From NCBI GenBank assembly GCA_910585095.1, contig CAJUBU010000001.1, forward strand, positions 62,001 through 126,000: 64,000 bases of DNA, written 5' to 3'. A program made the position numbers and the translations under genes. The notes below the pieces were generated by a model. It had not been told where the DNA came from. It made no database searches and saw only the letters and a list, made by a program, of their open reading frames with translations. Numbering within the stretch: the first letter of the stretch is position 1; the number at the start of each line of letters is the position of its first letter. The stretch is from an uncultured Lachnospira sp. Lineage in GTDB: Bacteria > Bacillota > Clostridia > Lachnospirales > Lachnospiraceae. Of this stretch, positions 1 to 9,425 are shown one piece after another.

Positions 1-60
1 AGTCCCCCACTTATGCCTTTGCAGCATTGAAGTGGAGGACTTCCTTGATGAGGTTAAAAA
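1..60 (+). repeat. IS200/IS605-end-like hairpin repeat, copy 1
   Basis: A 60-base block that recurs at 8581-8640 with only two differences. It opens with AGTCCCCCACTT and holds the near-complementary AAGTGGAGGACT about 17 bases later, so one strand folds into a roughly 12-bp stem (one G.T pair in this copy). It is followed by a conserved CCTTGATGAGGTTAAA tail. Subterminal hairpins of this kind are typical of IS200/IS605-family ends. No transposase or TnpB gene lies in the window, so this is probably a remnant or a non-autonomous copy. The window begins exactly at the repeat, so its left boundary cannot be seen. Confidence 0.6.
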
Positions 61-108
61 TATTTTTTACATACAATAATACGTTTAACTTTCAAAAATT
101 CTTGTGAT

Positions 109-1467
<1,359 letters not shown>

Positions 1468-1625
1468 TTACTTGATTTATTATCGCTGTGCTAAATCATA
1501 CAATATTAGTGTACGCATATTTTTAAAAATTAAACTTTATTATTTGCTAAAATTAGACTATAATAACATTTAATGACAGTTGTTTTACATATATAACAAT
1601 CATTTTAAAAAATAAAAAATACATT

Positions 1626-1654
1626 TTGACACAAGCCTTATACTATTGTAAATA
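1626..1654 (+). promoter_or_regulatory. Sigma-A-type promoter for the gene at 1695
   Basis: A perfect -35 TTGACA at 1626-1631, a 17-base spacer and a -10-like TAAATA at 1649-1654. It lies 40 bases upstream of the plus-strand start codon, which has AAGGA as its ribosome binding site. Confidence 0.5.
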
Positions 1655-1694
1655 CTATTTTTTATTATTGGCAAGTTAAAAAAAAGGAAGCAAT

Positions 1695-2543
1695 ATGAAA
1701 AAAAATTTATCTATTCAGCGCAAAATTATTTTATTTTTACTAAATTTTATTATGATTATCAATCTTTTAATAATGGGAATAAGCTTTCAATTAAAAAATA
1801 TTGTTGCTGATACTCTATGTACCCAAACAGTATCCGAGGCAATTTGTAATAAAATTATTGATATTGTTAAAGAAAATTTAGGTATTAATACTGACAAATT
1901 TAAAAATATTGAAGATGCAATAACAGAAAATGATTATATTGAAGATATCACTTCAAAATATATAGAATCTATTATAGAGCAGTTAAATAATGGAAGTACT
2001 GTATTTACTTTTAATATAGAAATAACCACTCAAATTAAAGATTTAATTAAAGCAATCGTCAACTCGTTTAAAGAGTCAACAAACTCTTCTCTTTTAAATA
2101 AAGTGATTGATTCTTTTAGTGAACAAATATTAAATCAGTCAAAAAATGTAGAAAACACAATTAATGAATATATCACTGAAAATGTTAATAAATATGCCCG
2201 CCAATATGATACTTATATAAAAATATATTCTGTATTGATATCAACTTGGTTTAAAGGACTATTGATTGCTATAGTAATTGTACTATTGATTCTTTGTATC
2301 ATTGACACAAAATCCATTGGTACAACACTGCTAAGCTTTGGGGGCTGTTGTCTATTGGTTGGGTTGGCATATGTCAGTATACTTTGCAATTTTGCATCCA
2401 GCATATTCCAAACAATGTCTGCGCAATATATTGGTACTACACTGCCTCTATCCAATACATATTTTGTGAGAACGGGAATTATTATGATAATTGCTGGAAT
2501 ACTAGGAATCGCGGCAGGAATATTTATTAGAAAAAAATCGTAA
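1695..2543 (+). CDS. Membrane protein of unknown function
   Basis: 282 residues. The N-terminus is basic (MKKNLSIQRK) and followed by one hydrophobic segment (about residues 11-32). A hydrophilic, mostly helical, Asn- and Ile-rich region follows (about 35-175). Near the C-terminus are three membrane segments (about 186-206, 211-237 and 259-279), the last ending in a positive RKKS. I see no catalytic motif and do not recognise the family. The middle region probably sits outside the membrane. It is a single gene with its own TTGACA promoter and a terminator just after it, so it is a monocistronic unit between two minus-strand blocks. A sensor-like or stress-induced role would be a guess. Confidence 0.75.
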   Translation: MKKNLSIQRKIILFLLNFIMIINLLIMGISFQLKNIVADTLCTQTVSEAICNKIIDIVKENLGINTDKFKNIEDAITENDYIEDITSKYIESIIEQLNNGSTVFTFNIEITTQIKDLIKAIVNSFKESTNSSLLNKVIDSFSEQILNQSKNVENTINEYITENVNKYARQYDTYIKIYSVLISTWFKGLLIAIVIVLLILCIIDTKSIGTTLLSFGGCCLLVGLAYVSILCNFASSIFQTMSAQYIGTTLPLSNTYFVRTGIIMIIAGILGIAAGIFIRKKS

Positions 2544-2565
2544 AAATTGGGTTGACATTTATTGA

Positions 2566-2598
2566 TAGGGGTGTGACGCATTAACGCGACACACCCTA
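2566..2598. terminator. Terminator between convergent genes
   Basis: TAGGGGTGTGACGC and GCGACACACCCTA pair around a short AT loop. It lies 23 bases after the plus-strand stop at 2543 and between that gene and the minus-strand Uma2 remnant, so it could serve both directions. Confidence 0.6.
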
Positions 2599-2632
2599 AT
2601 TTATAAAACTTTATCTTTTTCAAAAAATTAAC

Positions 2633-2905
2633 TTATATATCAATGTCCAACTTTAAAAAATCAATATTAAAATCATTATAAATATTAACTTTTATTTTAT
2701 CTTGAAACGTATATTGATAAACATCAAAAGCATTTTCTTCAAAAAAATATACAAGAATGGTCTGTTTTTTAGGATTGACAATCCAATATTCTCTTACGCC
2801 AGCATCCGCATATAAATTCAATTTTCTAATATAGTCATGTTCCGAATTACTTGGTGATATAATTTCAATAATCCAATCAGGCGCACCACTGCATCCTCTA
2901 TCATT
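2633..2905 (-). pseudogene. C-terminal fragment of a Uma2-family (DUF820) putative nuclease
   Basis: About 90 codons reading NDRGCSGAPDWIIEI, then ISPSNSEHDYIRKLNLYAD and AGVREYWIVNPKKQT. This is the second half of the Uma2 PD-(D/E)xK-like fold, including the PDW and EI residues. Family members are usually about 180-200 residues, so the N-terminal half is missing. The remaining frame begins exactly where the upstream GH43 gene stops (its TGA is at 2901-2903), and codons further upstream are only GH43 read out of frame. The simplest reading is a deletion joining the 3' end of the GH43 gene to the middle of a Uma2 gene. Uma2 genes are common, often multicopy and of unclear function. Confidence 0.75.
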
Positions 2906-4448
2906 TCTCCCATTCCAACTCCAATAATTCCATTGTTCCTGTTCCTTGAAATACCAAAAATAGCGGATAGACTCCTGTAACTTGCATATATATAGAACTG
3001 CATTGCCATACTTCAGGTGGCGTTGGTGCAATCTCAAAATAACATTCTAGTAAAGATTGCTTATTTTCCTTATCTATGTACATTTTATTTTCAGCTTCTG
3101 CACCATCAGTCATTACATATAATCGTCCTTTTGCAGTTCCTCTATATGTTATTGTTAATCTGCATTTTTTATCAAAAAGAAAATATTTATACCCTATTAA
3201 TGTTTTATTATGAATATTTGAAATAAAATATTGATTGCCGCAATGTGTGATAAATGGCTTTATCGCCTCGCTTGCACCATTTCCATTATGCGGCATACTG
3301 CCATCAGTCAGGTTACATGCAATAACAGCTGGATATTTTCCATTCGTTATCAATGCCCCCTTATTTAAGCCGCAAGATGTCATCTCCACCTGTTTTATTG
3401 TGCCATCTTCTTCTATTATGATTTTTTCTGCTGCCCCCTGTCTTGAATAACTTGTAAGATGTGTATTTTTATGATAAAAAATATACCACTGCCCATTTAC
3501 GCATATAATACTTCCATGATTGGTGCCTGTGTTGGCAAGTCTATCCTCTGGCTTCCTTCCATTATATCCAATATCGCCATTGGATATTAAAACACCACCA
3601 AAATGAAAATCATGGTCTGGATAATCGCTAACTGCATAAGCTAATTCATGCTGTACCTGTGTTGAATAAATAAAATAATATTGATTGTTCACTTTTCTAA
3701 TAGAACTTGCTTCAAAAAAAGCATGTTCTGCAAATTCGGTTCCCTGTGCTAAGCGATGTCCAGGTATAATCCGCTGTGGCTGTGTTTTTACAGTAAGCAT
3801 ATCTTCATTTAATTCCACGACATTTGCACCCATAAGAAAACAACCATCATGTTCGAGTTCTGCATCCGATTTGTGAAACATATTTTTCATTCTAATTTTT
3901 AAATCTTCTTCAGAATCGTTTGTATATCGGTGCGATAACGACCACCCATAATATAGATAAATTCTGCCCTCATCATTTATAACAGCAGGGTCAAATGGTA
4001 TATATTGTTTCATTAATGTTCCATCCAAATACTTCACATCGCCATAATACTGATATTCTCCTATTGGCGTATCACACACAGCAACTGAAATAGGTCCATC
4101 AAACCCGCCTTTTCCCCGCCATGCTGATAAGCAGTAGTAAAGATAATAACGACCATCATTGCCTTTAACTACATCAGGGGCATATAGATATTTTCGCTCC
4201 CCTGCCCCCTCAATAACCTCTGTGGAATGAGGGTCTTTACTTGCTGAATAAATAACACCCTCATACCTCCAGTCTGTCAAATCTTCCACAGGAGCTGAAT
4301 ACCCCACATAGTCCAACTCACAATACGTATCTCCGCCGCTCCTGTCATGAGAGCCAAACACATATAATCGATCATCAAAAATATGTGGCTCCGCATCAGG
4401 TATATGTTCGTCAATTGGAAGATATGGATTAAATACTTGTTTTTTCAT
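2901..4448 (-). CDS. Glycoside hydrolase family 43 (beta-xylosidase / alpha-L-arabinofuranosidase type)
   Basis: 515 residues with no signal peptide, so probably cytosolic, acting on imported arabino- or xylo-oligosaccharides. The five-bladed GH43 catalytic residues are visible: base Asp18 in PDAEPHIF, pKa-modulating Asp153 in PFDPAVINDEG and acid Glu246 in FFEASSIRK. The C-terminal roughly 130 residues (from about 385) look like a beta-sandwich ending FLVFQGTGTMELLELEWEK, as in CBM6-like tails of this family. I start at the ATG at 4448, which has GGAG six bases upstream; the longer frame only translates repeat A. The exact substrate cannot be read from sequence. The gene fits the pectin-side-chain theme of the window. 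Confidence 0.88.
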   Translation of the reverse strand: MKKQVFNPYLPIDEHIPDAEPHIFDDRLYVFGSHDRSGGDTYCELDYVGYSAPVEDLTDWRYEGVIYSASKDPHSTEVIEGAGERKYLYAPDVVKGNDGRYYLYYCLSAWRGKGGFDGPISVAVCDTPIGEYQYYGDVKYLDGTLMKQYIPFDPAVINDEGRIYLYYGWSLSHRYTNDSEEDLKIRMKNMFHKSDAELEHDGCFLMGANVVELNEDMLTVKTQPQRIIPGHRLAQGTEFAEHAFFEASSIRKVNNQYYFIYSTQVQHELAYAVSDYPDHDFHFGGVLISNGDIGYNGRKPEDRLANTGTNHGSIICVNGQWYIFYHKNTHLTSYSRQGAAEKIIIEEDGTIKQVEMTSCGLNKGALITNGKYPAVIACNLTDGSMPHNGNGASEAIKPFITHCGNQYFISNIHNKTLIGYKYFLFDKKCRLTITYRGTAKGRLYVMTDGAEAENKMYIDKENKQSLLECYFEIAPTPPEVWQCSSIYMQVTGVYPLFLVFQGTGTMELLELEWEK

Positions 4449-4452
4449 ATCA

Positions 4453-4537
4453 ATCTCCATTTCTGTGCTGCTTTTTACATAAAAAACCTTTGATTCTCTG
4501 TGATAATTTTGTATCAAACAGCACACAGATACAAATT
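4453..4537 (-). repeat. Repeat A leader copy before the GH43 gene
   Basis: On the minus strand it starts with TTTGTATCTGTGTGCTG and TTTGATACAAA (inverted TTTGTATC/GATACAAA). After about 40 bases it ends GCAGCACAGAAATGGAG, six bases before the ATG. It is the same two-part architecture as 11401-11490 and 32121-32205, with sequence drift in the small stem. Confidence 0.6.
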
Positions 4538-4553
4538 AATTCTTCATATTATT

Positions 4554-6164
4554 TTATTCTGCCTCACGAATCACTTTGCGCAATGGTAAAATCATTCCTG
4601 GTGATACGGAAAGTTCATCAATTCCCATTTTTAAAAATTTTTCTGTCAATTCTGAATCTGCTCCTAACTCACCGCATATGCCTGCCCAAATCCCCTCCTT
4701 ATGAGCATTTTCTACAACCATATTGATTAATCGAAGAATAGCCTCATGATGTGGATTATAAAATCGGTCAAGATGATTGTTTTGCCTATCAACAGCAAGC
4801 GTATATTGTGTTAAGTCGTTCGTTCCAATGCTAAAAAAATCAACTTCTTTCGCCAATAAATCACTAATAATTGCGGCAGCAGGCGTCTCTATCATAATCC
4901 CTTGTTCTATTGTATTATAATCAACCCCAATGCTGTCAAGTTCAACTTTTACTTCCTCAACAATTTTTTTGATAGCTTTTACTTCCTCAACCGATGTAAT
5001 CATAGGATACATAATTGCAATATTGCCAAATGCACTGGCACGAAACAAAGCGCGTAGCTGTGTTTTAAATATATCGGTCTGTGTAAGACAAATACGGATA
5101 GCTCTGTAACCCATAGCAGGATTTTCCTCTTTATCAAGGTTAAAATAATGAGCTTGCTTATCTGCCCCAATATCAAACGTTCGGATAATTACTTTTTTAT
5201 CGCCCATCGTCTCAGCGACTTGCTTGTAAGCAGTAAATTGTTCTTCTTCTGTCGGAAAATAATCTTTTTCAAGATATAAAAATTCACTCCTAAAAAGACC
5301 TATACCATCGGCATCATTTTTAAGAACTGAACCAATATCGGATACATTTCCAATGTTGGCATAAAGTTTTATCAATCGACCGCTTTTTGTGATGGTATCC
5401 TTTCCCTTTAAATCTTGTAATAGCTTTTTTTGTTCCTCATCTTGTTTTTTCTTCTTTTTATATAGCTCTAGCGTCTCACTGTTTGGGTCTATAATGATGA
5501 TGCCCTCATAGCCATCTACAATTGCCATCTTACCATTCCATTCCCTTTTAATATCCACATTGATAAGGGCAGGTATACTCATTGTTCGTGCCAAAATTGC
5601 CGTATGGGAATTGGTTGACCCCTCTTTTGTCACAAATGCCAGCAGCTTACTTTTATCCATCTGCACTGTCTCGCTTGGCGCTAAATCTTTCGCCGCAATA
5701 ATACAAGGCTCAATAAGGTCTTCCTTTGCCCAACTGCCCGTCAATATGCGTACAATTCGTTCGGATATATCTTTAACATCAATGCTTCTTGCCTTAAAAT
5801 ATTCATCTTCCATATTGGCAAACATTTCTGCAAAATTATCGCCTGTCACTGCAACGGCATACTCTGCATTGACTTCTTGGCTCTCAATAATATTGACTAT
5901 AGAATCATTATAATCGTCATCTTCCAACATCATCAAATGAACGTCAAAAATTTGTGCATTCACTTCGCCCACTTCTTTTAATGCTTTATTATATAATACC
6001 TGAAGCTGTTTTGCCGCCTCGCTTTTTGCTGTTTCAAAACGTTCCAACTCTGCTTTTGTATTGCTTACTTTTCGGCGTGCAACTTCCTTTTGGTCTTTTT
6101 CATAATAAAATATTGCTGCAATGGCAATACCGCCAAACACTTTTTTGCCTTTCAATGTATCCAT
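4554..6164 (-). CDS. ptsI: PTS enzyme I (phosphoenolpyruvate-protein phosphotransferase)
   Basis: 536 residues, slightly short for EI (540-575). It transfers phosphate from PEP to HPr, the entry step for all PTS sugars. The phosphorylated histidine is His187 in EGSTNSHTAILAR. The PEP-binding C-terminal barrel shows GIGLFRSEFLYL, RTFDIGADKQ, NPAMGYRAIRICL, MIETPAAAI, SIGTNDLTQYTLAVDR and the catalytic cysteine in GICGELG. It follows ptsH by about 66 bases on the same strand, the usual ptsHI order. No EII gene is present in the window. Confidence 0.96.
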   Translation of the reverse strand: MDTLKGKKVFGGIAIAAIFYYEKDQKEVARRKVSNTKAELERFETAKSEAAKQLQVLYNKALKEVGEVNAQIFDVHLMMLEDDDYNDSIVNIIESQEVNAEYAVAVTGDNFAEMFANMEDEYFKARSIDVKDISERIVRILTGSWAKEDLIEPCIIAAKDLAPSETVQMDKSKLLAFVTKEGSTNSHTAILARTMSIPALINVDIKREWNGKMAIVDGYEGIIIIDPNSETLELYKKKKKQDEEQKKLLQDLKGKDTITKSGRLIKLYANIGNVSDIGSVLKNDADGIGLFRSEFLYLEKDYFPTEEEQFTAYKQVAETMGDKKVIIRTFDIGADKQAHYFNLDKEENPAMGYRAIRICLTQTDIFKTQLRALFRASAFGNIAIMYPMITSVEEVKAIKKIVEEVKVELDSIGVDYNTIEQGIMIETPAAAIISDLLAKEVDFFSIGTNDLTQYTLAVDRQNNHLDRFYNPHHEAILRLINMVVENAHKEGIWAGICGELGADSELTEKFLKMGIDELSVSPGMILPLRKVIREAE

Positions 6165-6230
6165 AGCTACTTACCCCTTTTCATTGTTATTGTTACTGCA
6201 TGTTTTTTATTTTTTACACCTATATAACAA

Positions 6231-6488
6231 CTACATATTTTCCTTAAAAAAATCTTCCATAGCTTTGGATGCTGTTTCTTCATCTGCCCCTTCAACTGTT
6301 ACCGTTATCGTTTTTCCACTCTTTACACCAAGTCCCATAACAGCCATTAATTTATTTGCCTCTGCCTCTTTTCCATTAAAATGTATCTTGATAACAGAAT
6401 TATATTTTTTTGCCTCCTTTGCAAGTAATCCTGCTGGTCTGGCATGAATCCCTACTTCGTCTTTAATCATATATTCAAATTGTTTCAT
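6231..6488 (-). CDS. ptsH: Phosphocarrier protein HPr, lacking Ser46
   Basis: 85 residues. His15 in GIHARPAGLL is the EI phosphorylation site. By position and by alignment to the Bacillus NLKSIMGVMSLG segment, this protein reads ANKLMAVMGLG, placing Lys at residue 46, where Gram-positive HPr normally has the Ser phosphorylated by HPr kinase. The protein should therefore carry PTS phosphate but not be a substrate for Ser46-dependent CcpA signalling. Its ribosome binding site is GGAGG and ptsI is directly downstream. Confidence 0.95.
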   Translation of the reverse strand: MKQFEYMIKDEVGIHARPAGLLAKEAKKYNSVIKIHFNGKEAEANKLMAVMGLGVKSGKTITVTVEGADEETASKAMEDFFKENM

Positions 6489-6640
6489 ACAAATCCTCCA
6501 TTGCTTCCATTTATTTCTCTATATTATTTTCCTCAAAGAATGATATCCTATACGCAATTTTTATAAAAAAGAAAACAATACATACATAACTATTCCCCTC
6601 ATTATTCGCGTAAATAAATATAGAAACAAGGATTTTTATA

Positions 6641-8371
6641 TTATTGATGTATTTTTACCATTTTAGCATATGCACCATTGCGAGCCATTAACTCCTGATG
6701 CGTTCCTGATTCCTCAATTCCATTTTCTGTCAACATCAAGATTTCTTCTGCATTTTCAATCGTTGTAAGTCGATGTGCAATAACAAAAGTAGTTCTATTT
6801 TTAGCAAGTTTTTCCAAAGAATCCTGCACCACTTTTTCGCTTTCATTGTCTAGTGCAGAGGTTGCCTCATCAAATATCAAAATAGGCGGATTTTTAAGAA
6901 ATACCCTTGCAATAGATAAACGCTGCTTTTGTCCGCCCGAAAGTTTGACGCCTCTTTGACCAATATCGGTGTCATACCCTTTTTCAAAAGACATAATAAA
7001 ATCATGGGCATTTGCATTTTTTGCCGCCTCAATAATTTCCTCATCAGTTGCATCAGGTTTTCCATACTTTATATTATCCTTAATCGTTCCCATAAAAAGA
7101 TATACATCTTGCTGTACAACGCCAATATGGTCTCTTAAACTCTTTAATGTCACATCTTTTATATTTGTACCATCAATTTTTATGGTTCCCTCACTTGCCT
7201 CGTAAAATCTTGGAATTAATGAACATAAGGTTGTTTTCCCCACACCAGAAGGACCCACTAAAGCAATATATTTTCCTGGCGCAACATTCAAATTTACATG
7301 TGATAAAACAAACTCATTGCCATCGGAATACTTAAACGAAACATTTTCAAAGATAACGCCGCCCTTTACATTGTTTAACACAACTGCATTTTCTTTTTCT
7401 TTAATATCTGGCTCAACGGATAAGATTTCAAGAAATCGCTCATAACCCGAATACCCATTTTGAAACTGCTCTGTAAAATCTACTAAAACCTTTACTGGCT
7501 CTGTAAAGACATTAATATATAATAAAAATGTAACAAAATCCGTAATATTTACCCAGCCTTTTGCAATACCAACGCCTCCTACTGCAATTACCACAACGTT
7601 AATCAGCGTTGTAAATGCCGTCAACCCTGCATGATACGTACCCATATAGTGATAACTATTCTTTTTGGACTCCAGAAATTTATCATTTCCTTGTTTAAAT
7701 TTTTCACACTCAATATCTTCATTGGCAAATGATTTCACTACTCGTATTCCTGAAAGATTGTCTTCTATCTGCGCATTGATATCGCCAATCTTTTCACGGT
7801 TGCGTTTAAATGCCCTTTTCATTTTTTTATTGAGCTTATAAGCAAAAAGCAACATAACTGGAATTAAGATAAAAGCAGTCAATGTCAATCGTAGGCTAAT
7901 CGTTCCCAATATGCACAGAGCGCCCACAATCTTAATAAACGATATCGTAATATTTTCTGGTCCATGATGCAGTAATTCTGTTATATCAAATAAATCGGAA
8001 GTAATACGAGATAATAATTGACCGACTTTTTGGTCGTCATAAAACGAATAAGAAAGCTTTTGATAATGATTAAATATCTCTGCCCTCATATCATACTCTA
8101 TTTTTGCCCCCATAACATGTCCAAAATTAGAGATATAAAAATTACACCCTCCTTGTATAAGCACCAATATAAATAATAAAATGGTTATTACAATAATGGT
8201 ATGAAATGCGCTGTTTGAATCCATATATACAACTTTTGATGTTATATATCTAACAACTAATGGTATTATCAATGTAACTAACGCTGAAACAATCGCTAAA
8301 ACCATATCAATAACAAAAGTACTAAGATATGGCTTATAATATTTTATTAACCTTTTTAAATTTTGTTTCAA
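6641..8371 (-). CDS. ABC transporter, fused permease and ATPase (exporter type)
   Basis: 576 residues. The N-terminal half has six predicted membrane segments (about 15-290), including the coupling-helix pattern MRAEIFNHYQKLSYSFYDD typical of MsbA/LmrA-type half transporters. The C-terminal ATPase has Walker A GPSGVGKTT, a Q-loop in GVVQQDVYLF, signature LSGGQKQRLSIAR, Walker B ILIFDEATSALD and the switch His in FVIAHRLTT. It likely works as a homodimer, since no second half transporter lies beside it. The substrate could be a lipid, drug or peptide and cannot be told from sequence. Confidence 0.93.
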   Translation of the reverse strand: MKQNLKRLIKYYKPYLSTFVIDMVLAIVSALVTLIIPLVVRYITSKVVYMDSNSAFHTIIVITILLFILVLIQGGCNFYISNFGHVMGAKIEYDMRAEIFNHYQKLSYSFYDDQKVGQLLSRITSDLFDITELLHHGPENITISFIKIVGALCILGTISLRLTLTAFILIPVMLLFAYKLNKKMKRAFKRNREKIGDINAQIEDNLSGIRVVKSFANEDIECEKFKQGNDKFLESKKNSYHYMGTYHAGLTAFTTLINVVVIAVGGVGIAKGWVNITDFVTFLLYINVFTEPVKVLVDFTEQFQNGYSGYERFLEILSVEPDIKEKENAVVLNNVKGGVIFENVSFKYSDGNEFVLSHVNLNVAPGKYIALVGPSGVGKTTLCSLIPRFYEASEGTIKIDGTNIKDVTLKSLRDHIGVVQQDVYLFMGTIKDNIKYGKPDATDEEIIEAAKNANAHDFIMSFEKGYDTDIGQRGVKLSGGQKQRLSIARVFLKNPPILIFDEATSALDNESEKVVQDSLEKLAKNRTTFVIAHRLTTIENAEEILMLTENGIEESGTHQELMARNGAYAKMVKIHQ

Positions 8372-8481
8372 TTCAAGTACCTTCCCTTTCTAAATTCTTG
8401 TCTGTCCATTTACCAGCCTACTTTATATTAAATATACAAATACAATATTTTATCTGTATTCCTATATTTTTATATATAATA

Positions 8482-8530
8482 GTTAAGCGGATATTTGCAA
8501 TCTGCTACGCTACTTGCTCATAATCTCATG
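8482..8530 (+). repeat. Repeat D copy 1
   Basis: GTTAAGCGGATATTTGCAAT followed by CTGCTACGCTACTTGCTCA and TAATCTCATGC. The second half recurs at 15843-15882. The first half recurs on the opposite strand at 55766-55798, where it runs straight into a repeat B end. Confidence 0.5.
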
Positions 8531-8544
8531 CTACTATCGTAGCT

Positions 8545-8574
8545 TTTCAGTGGGAGTTTATACTCCCACTGAAA
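8545..8574. repeat. Perfect hairpin beside the IS605-like repeat
   Basis: TTTCAGTGGGAG, a six-base loop, then the exact complement CTCCCACTGAAA. It starts two bases after a GCTAC/GTAGC mini-stem and ends six bases before repeat C copy 2, so three hairpins sit in series in about 90 bases. Confidence 0.6.
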
Positions 8575-8580
8575 CAAGCA

Positions 8581-8640
8581 AGTCCCCCACTTATGCCTTT
8601 GCAACATTGAAGTGGGGGACTTCCTTGATGAGGTTAAAAA
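8581..8640 (+). repeat. IS200/IS605-end-like hairpin repeat, copy 2
   Basis: AGTCCCCCACTT at 8581-8592 pairs perfectly with AAGTGGGGGACT at 8610-8621. 58 of 60 bases match positions 1-60. It has the same CCTTGATGAGGTTAAA tail and the same orientation. Confidence 0.65.
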
Positions 8641-8711
8641 GGCTGCTGCAAAATCAAATTTTCCACATGACATTAATATGAACTATATCATATCTTATCA
8701 CATTTTGCAGA
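8641..8711 (-). terminator. Long-stem terminator-like element after the SOD-like gene
   Basis: CTGCAAAAT at 8646-8654 is complementary to ATTTTGCAG at 8702-8710. On the minus strand it lies about 55 bases after the stop codon and ends GCAGCAGCCTTTTT. It belongs to the TGCAAAA-core stem class also seen at 18422, 27416 and 60076. Confidence 0.4.
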
Positions 8712-8764
8712 AATTTTCATTTCGCGGCAGACCAAATTTATTTATTATTTTTTCATAAATTATT

Positions 8765-9247
8765 TTAAAACACCACACATAACTTTATTACACCACATGC
8801 AATCTTATCGCCAGAATTACCTGATGGCTGTGATGTAAAATCATCTGGCTTGCTGTGTACAATAACCGATTTTCCCAAAATTTCAGGAAGCGTCAGCACA
8901 TTATCATAAAAGCACATCCAACAATAACCATCCGATGATAAAATAGGAATCAAATCACCCGCATGTTTAGGATGCGGCTGTTCATCAGGGTTATAATGAT
9001 TTCCTGTATTTTTAAAACCATTGCTGCAATCACCGATTTCATGGATATGAAATCCAAAAAAATCGGGAGCATGCTCTTTACTTTGAGGCAAATTAAATAT
9101 TTGTACTTCAACAAGTACTCCTTCATATGGCACACTGTAAAACTTCACTTCTCCCTCTATATCTGGATATTGAAAACCTCCCGATATATGAGCTGCTGCC
9201 ATTGGAGTTGCATTGCATAAAATAGACGAAAAAATATTTTGAGACAT
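8765..9247 (-). CDS. Cu/Zn superoxide dismutase-like protein
   Basis: 160 residues. The SodC metal-site motifs are complete: FGFHIHEIGDC (two Cu His and the disulfide Cys), GNHYNP (bridging His), HPKHAGDL (Zn His and Asp), VIVHSKPDD (Cu His) and GNSGDKIACGVI (second Cys). The position of the active-site Arg (usual GNAG.R) is Lys here. There is no signal peptide, which is unusual compared with periplasmic or lipoprotein SodC. Start is the ATG at 9247, with AGGA from a repeat A end upstream; four extra codons in the longer frame are repeat. A role in superoxide removal is likely from motifs, but activity with Lys is uncertain. Confidence 0.85.
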   Translation of the reverse strand: MSQNIFSSILCNATPMAAAHISGGFQYPDIEGEVKFYSVPYEGVLVEVQIFNLPQSKEHAPDFFGFHIHEIGDCSNGFKNTGNHYNPDEQPHPKHAGDLIPILSSDGYCWMCFYDNVLTLPEILGKSVIVHSKPDDFTSQPSGNSGDKIACGVIKLCVVF

Positions 9248-9249
9248 TT

Positions 9250-9275
9250 TAATCCTCATTTCTGCGACTGATTTA
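9250..9275 (-). repeat. Repeat A end before the SOD-like gene
   Basis: The minus strand reads AGTCGCAGAAATGAGG, then six bases and the ATG at 9247. Only the Shine-Dalgarno end of repeat A is conserved; the upstream stem is degenerate. Confidence 0.5.
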
Positions 9276-9425
9276 TACAGACAGCTAATGATTCAAGCCA
9301 AAAATCAGCCTAAAACAAAGTTAGTTTATTATATGCAGTTTTATATTTTATGCTAAATACTATTTATACTCCATATAAACTGGCGTTTATAAGAAACTGC
9401 ACTGTTCTAAAAAATGGTTTAAATC

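Larger units (their letters stand above)
8372..8764. other. Gene-free 390-bp repeat cluster
   Basis: I see no coding region. The stretch holds, in order, repeat D, a GCTAC/GTAGC mini-stem, a perfect 12-bp hairpin, IS605-like repeat copy 2 and a long TGCAAAAT stem at the 3' end of the SOD-like gene. These are annotated separately. Confidence 0.6.

Noticed and set aside
2901..3037. N-terminal extension of the Uma2 fragment to 3037
   Set aside because: These 45 codons are the GH43 C-terminus read in another frame and show no Uma2 similarity.
8545..8640. CRISPR or tRNA-like structure in the hairpin cluster at 8.5 kb
   Set aside because: There is no regular repeat-spacer pattern and no cloverleaf; the hairpins differ from each other and fit IS-end or terminator forms better.
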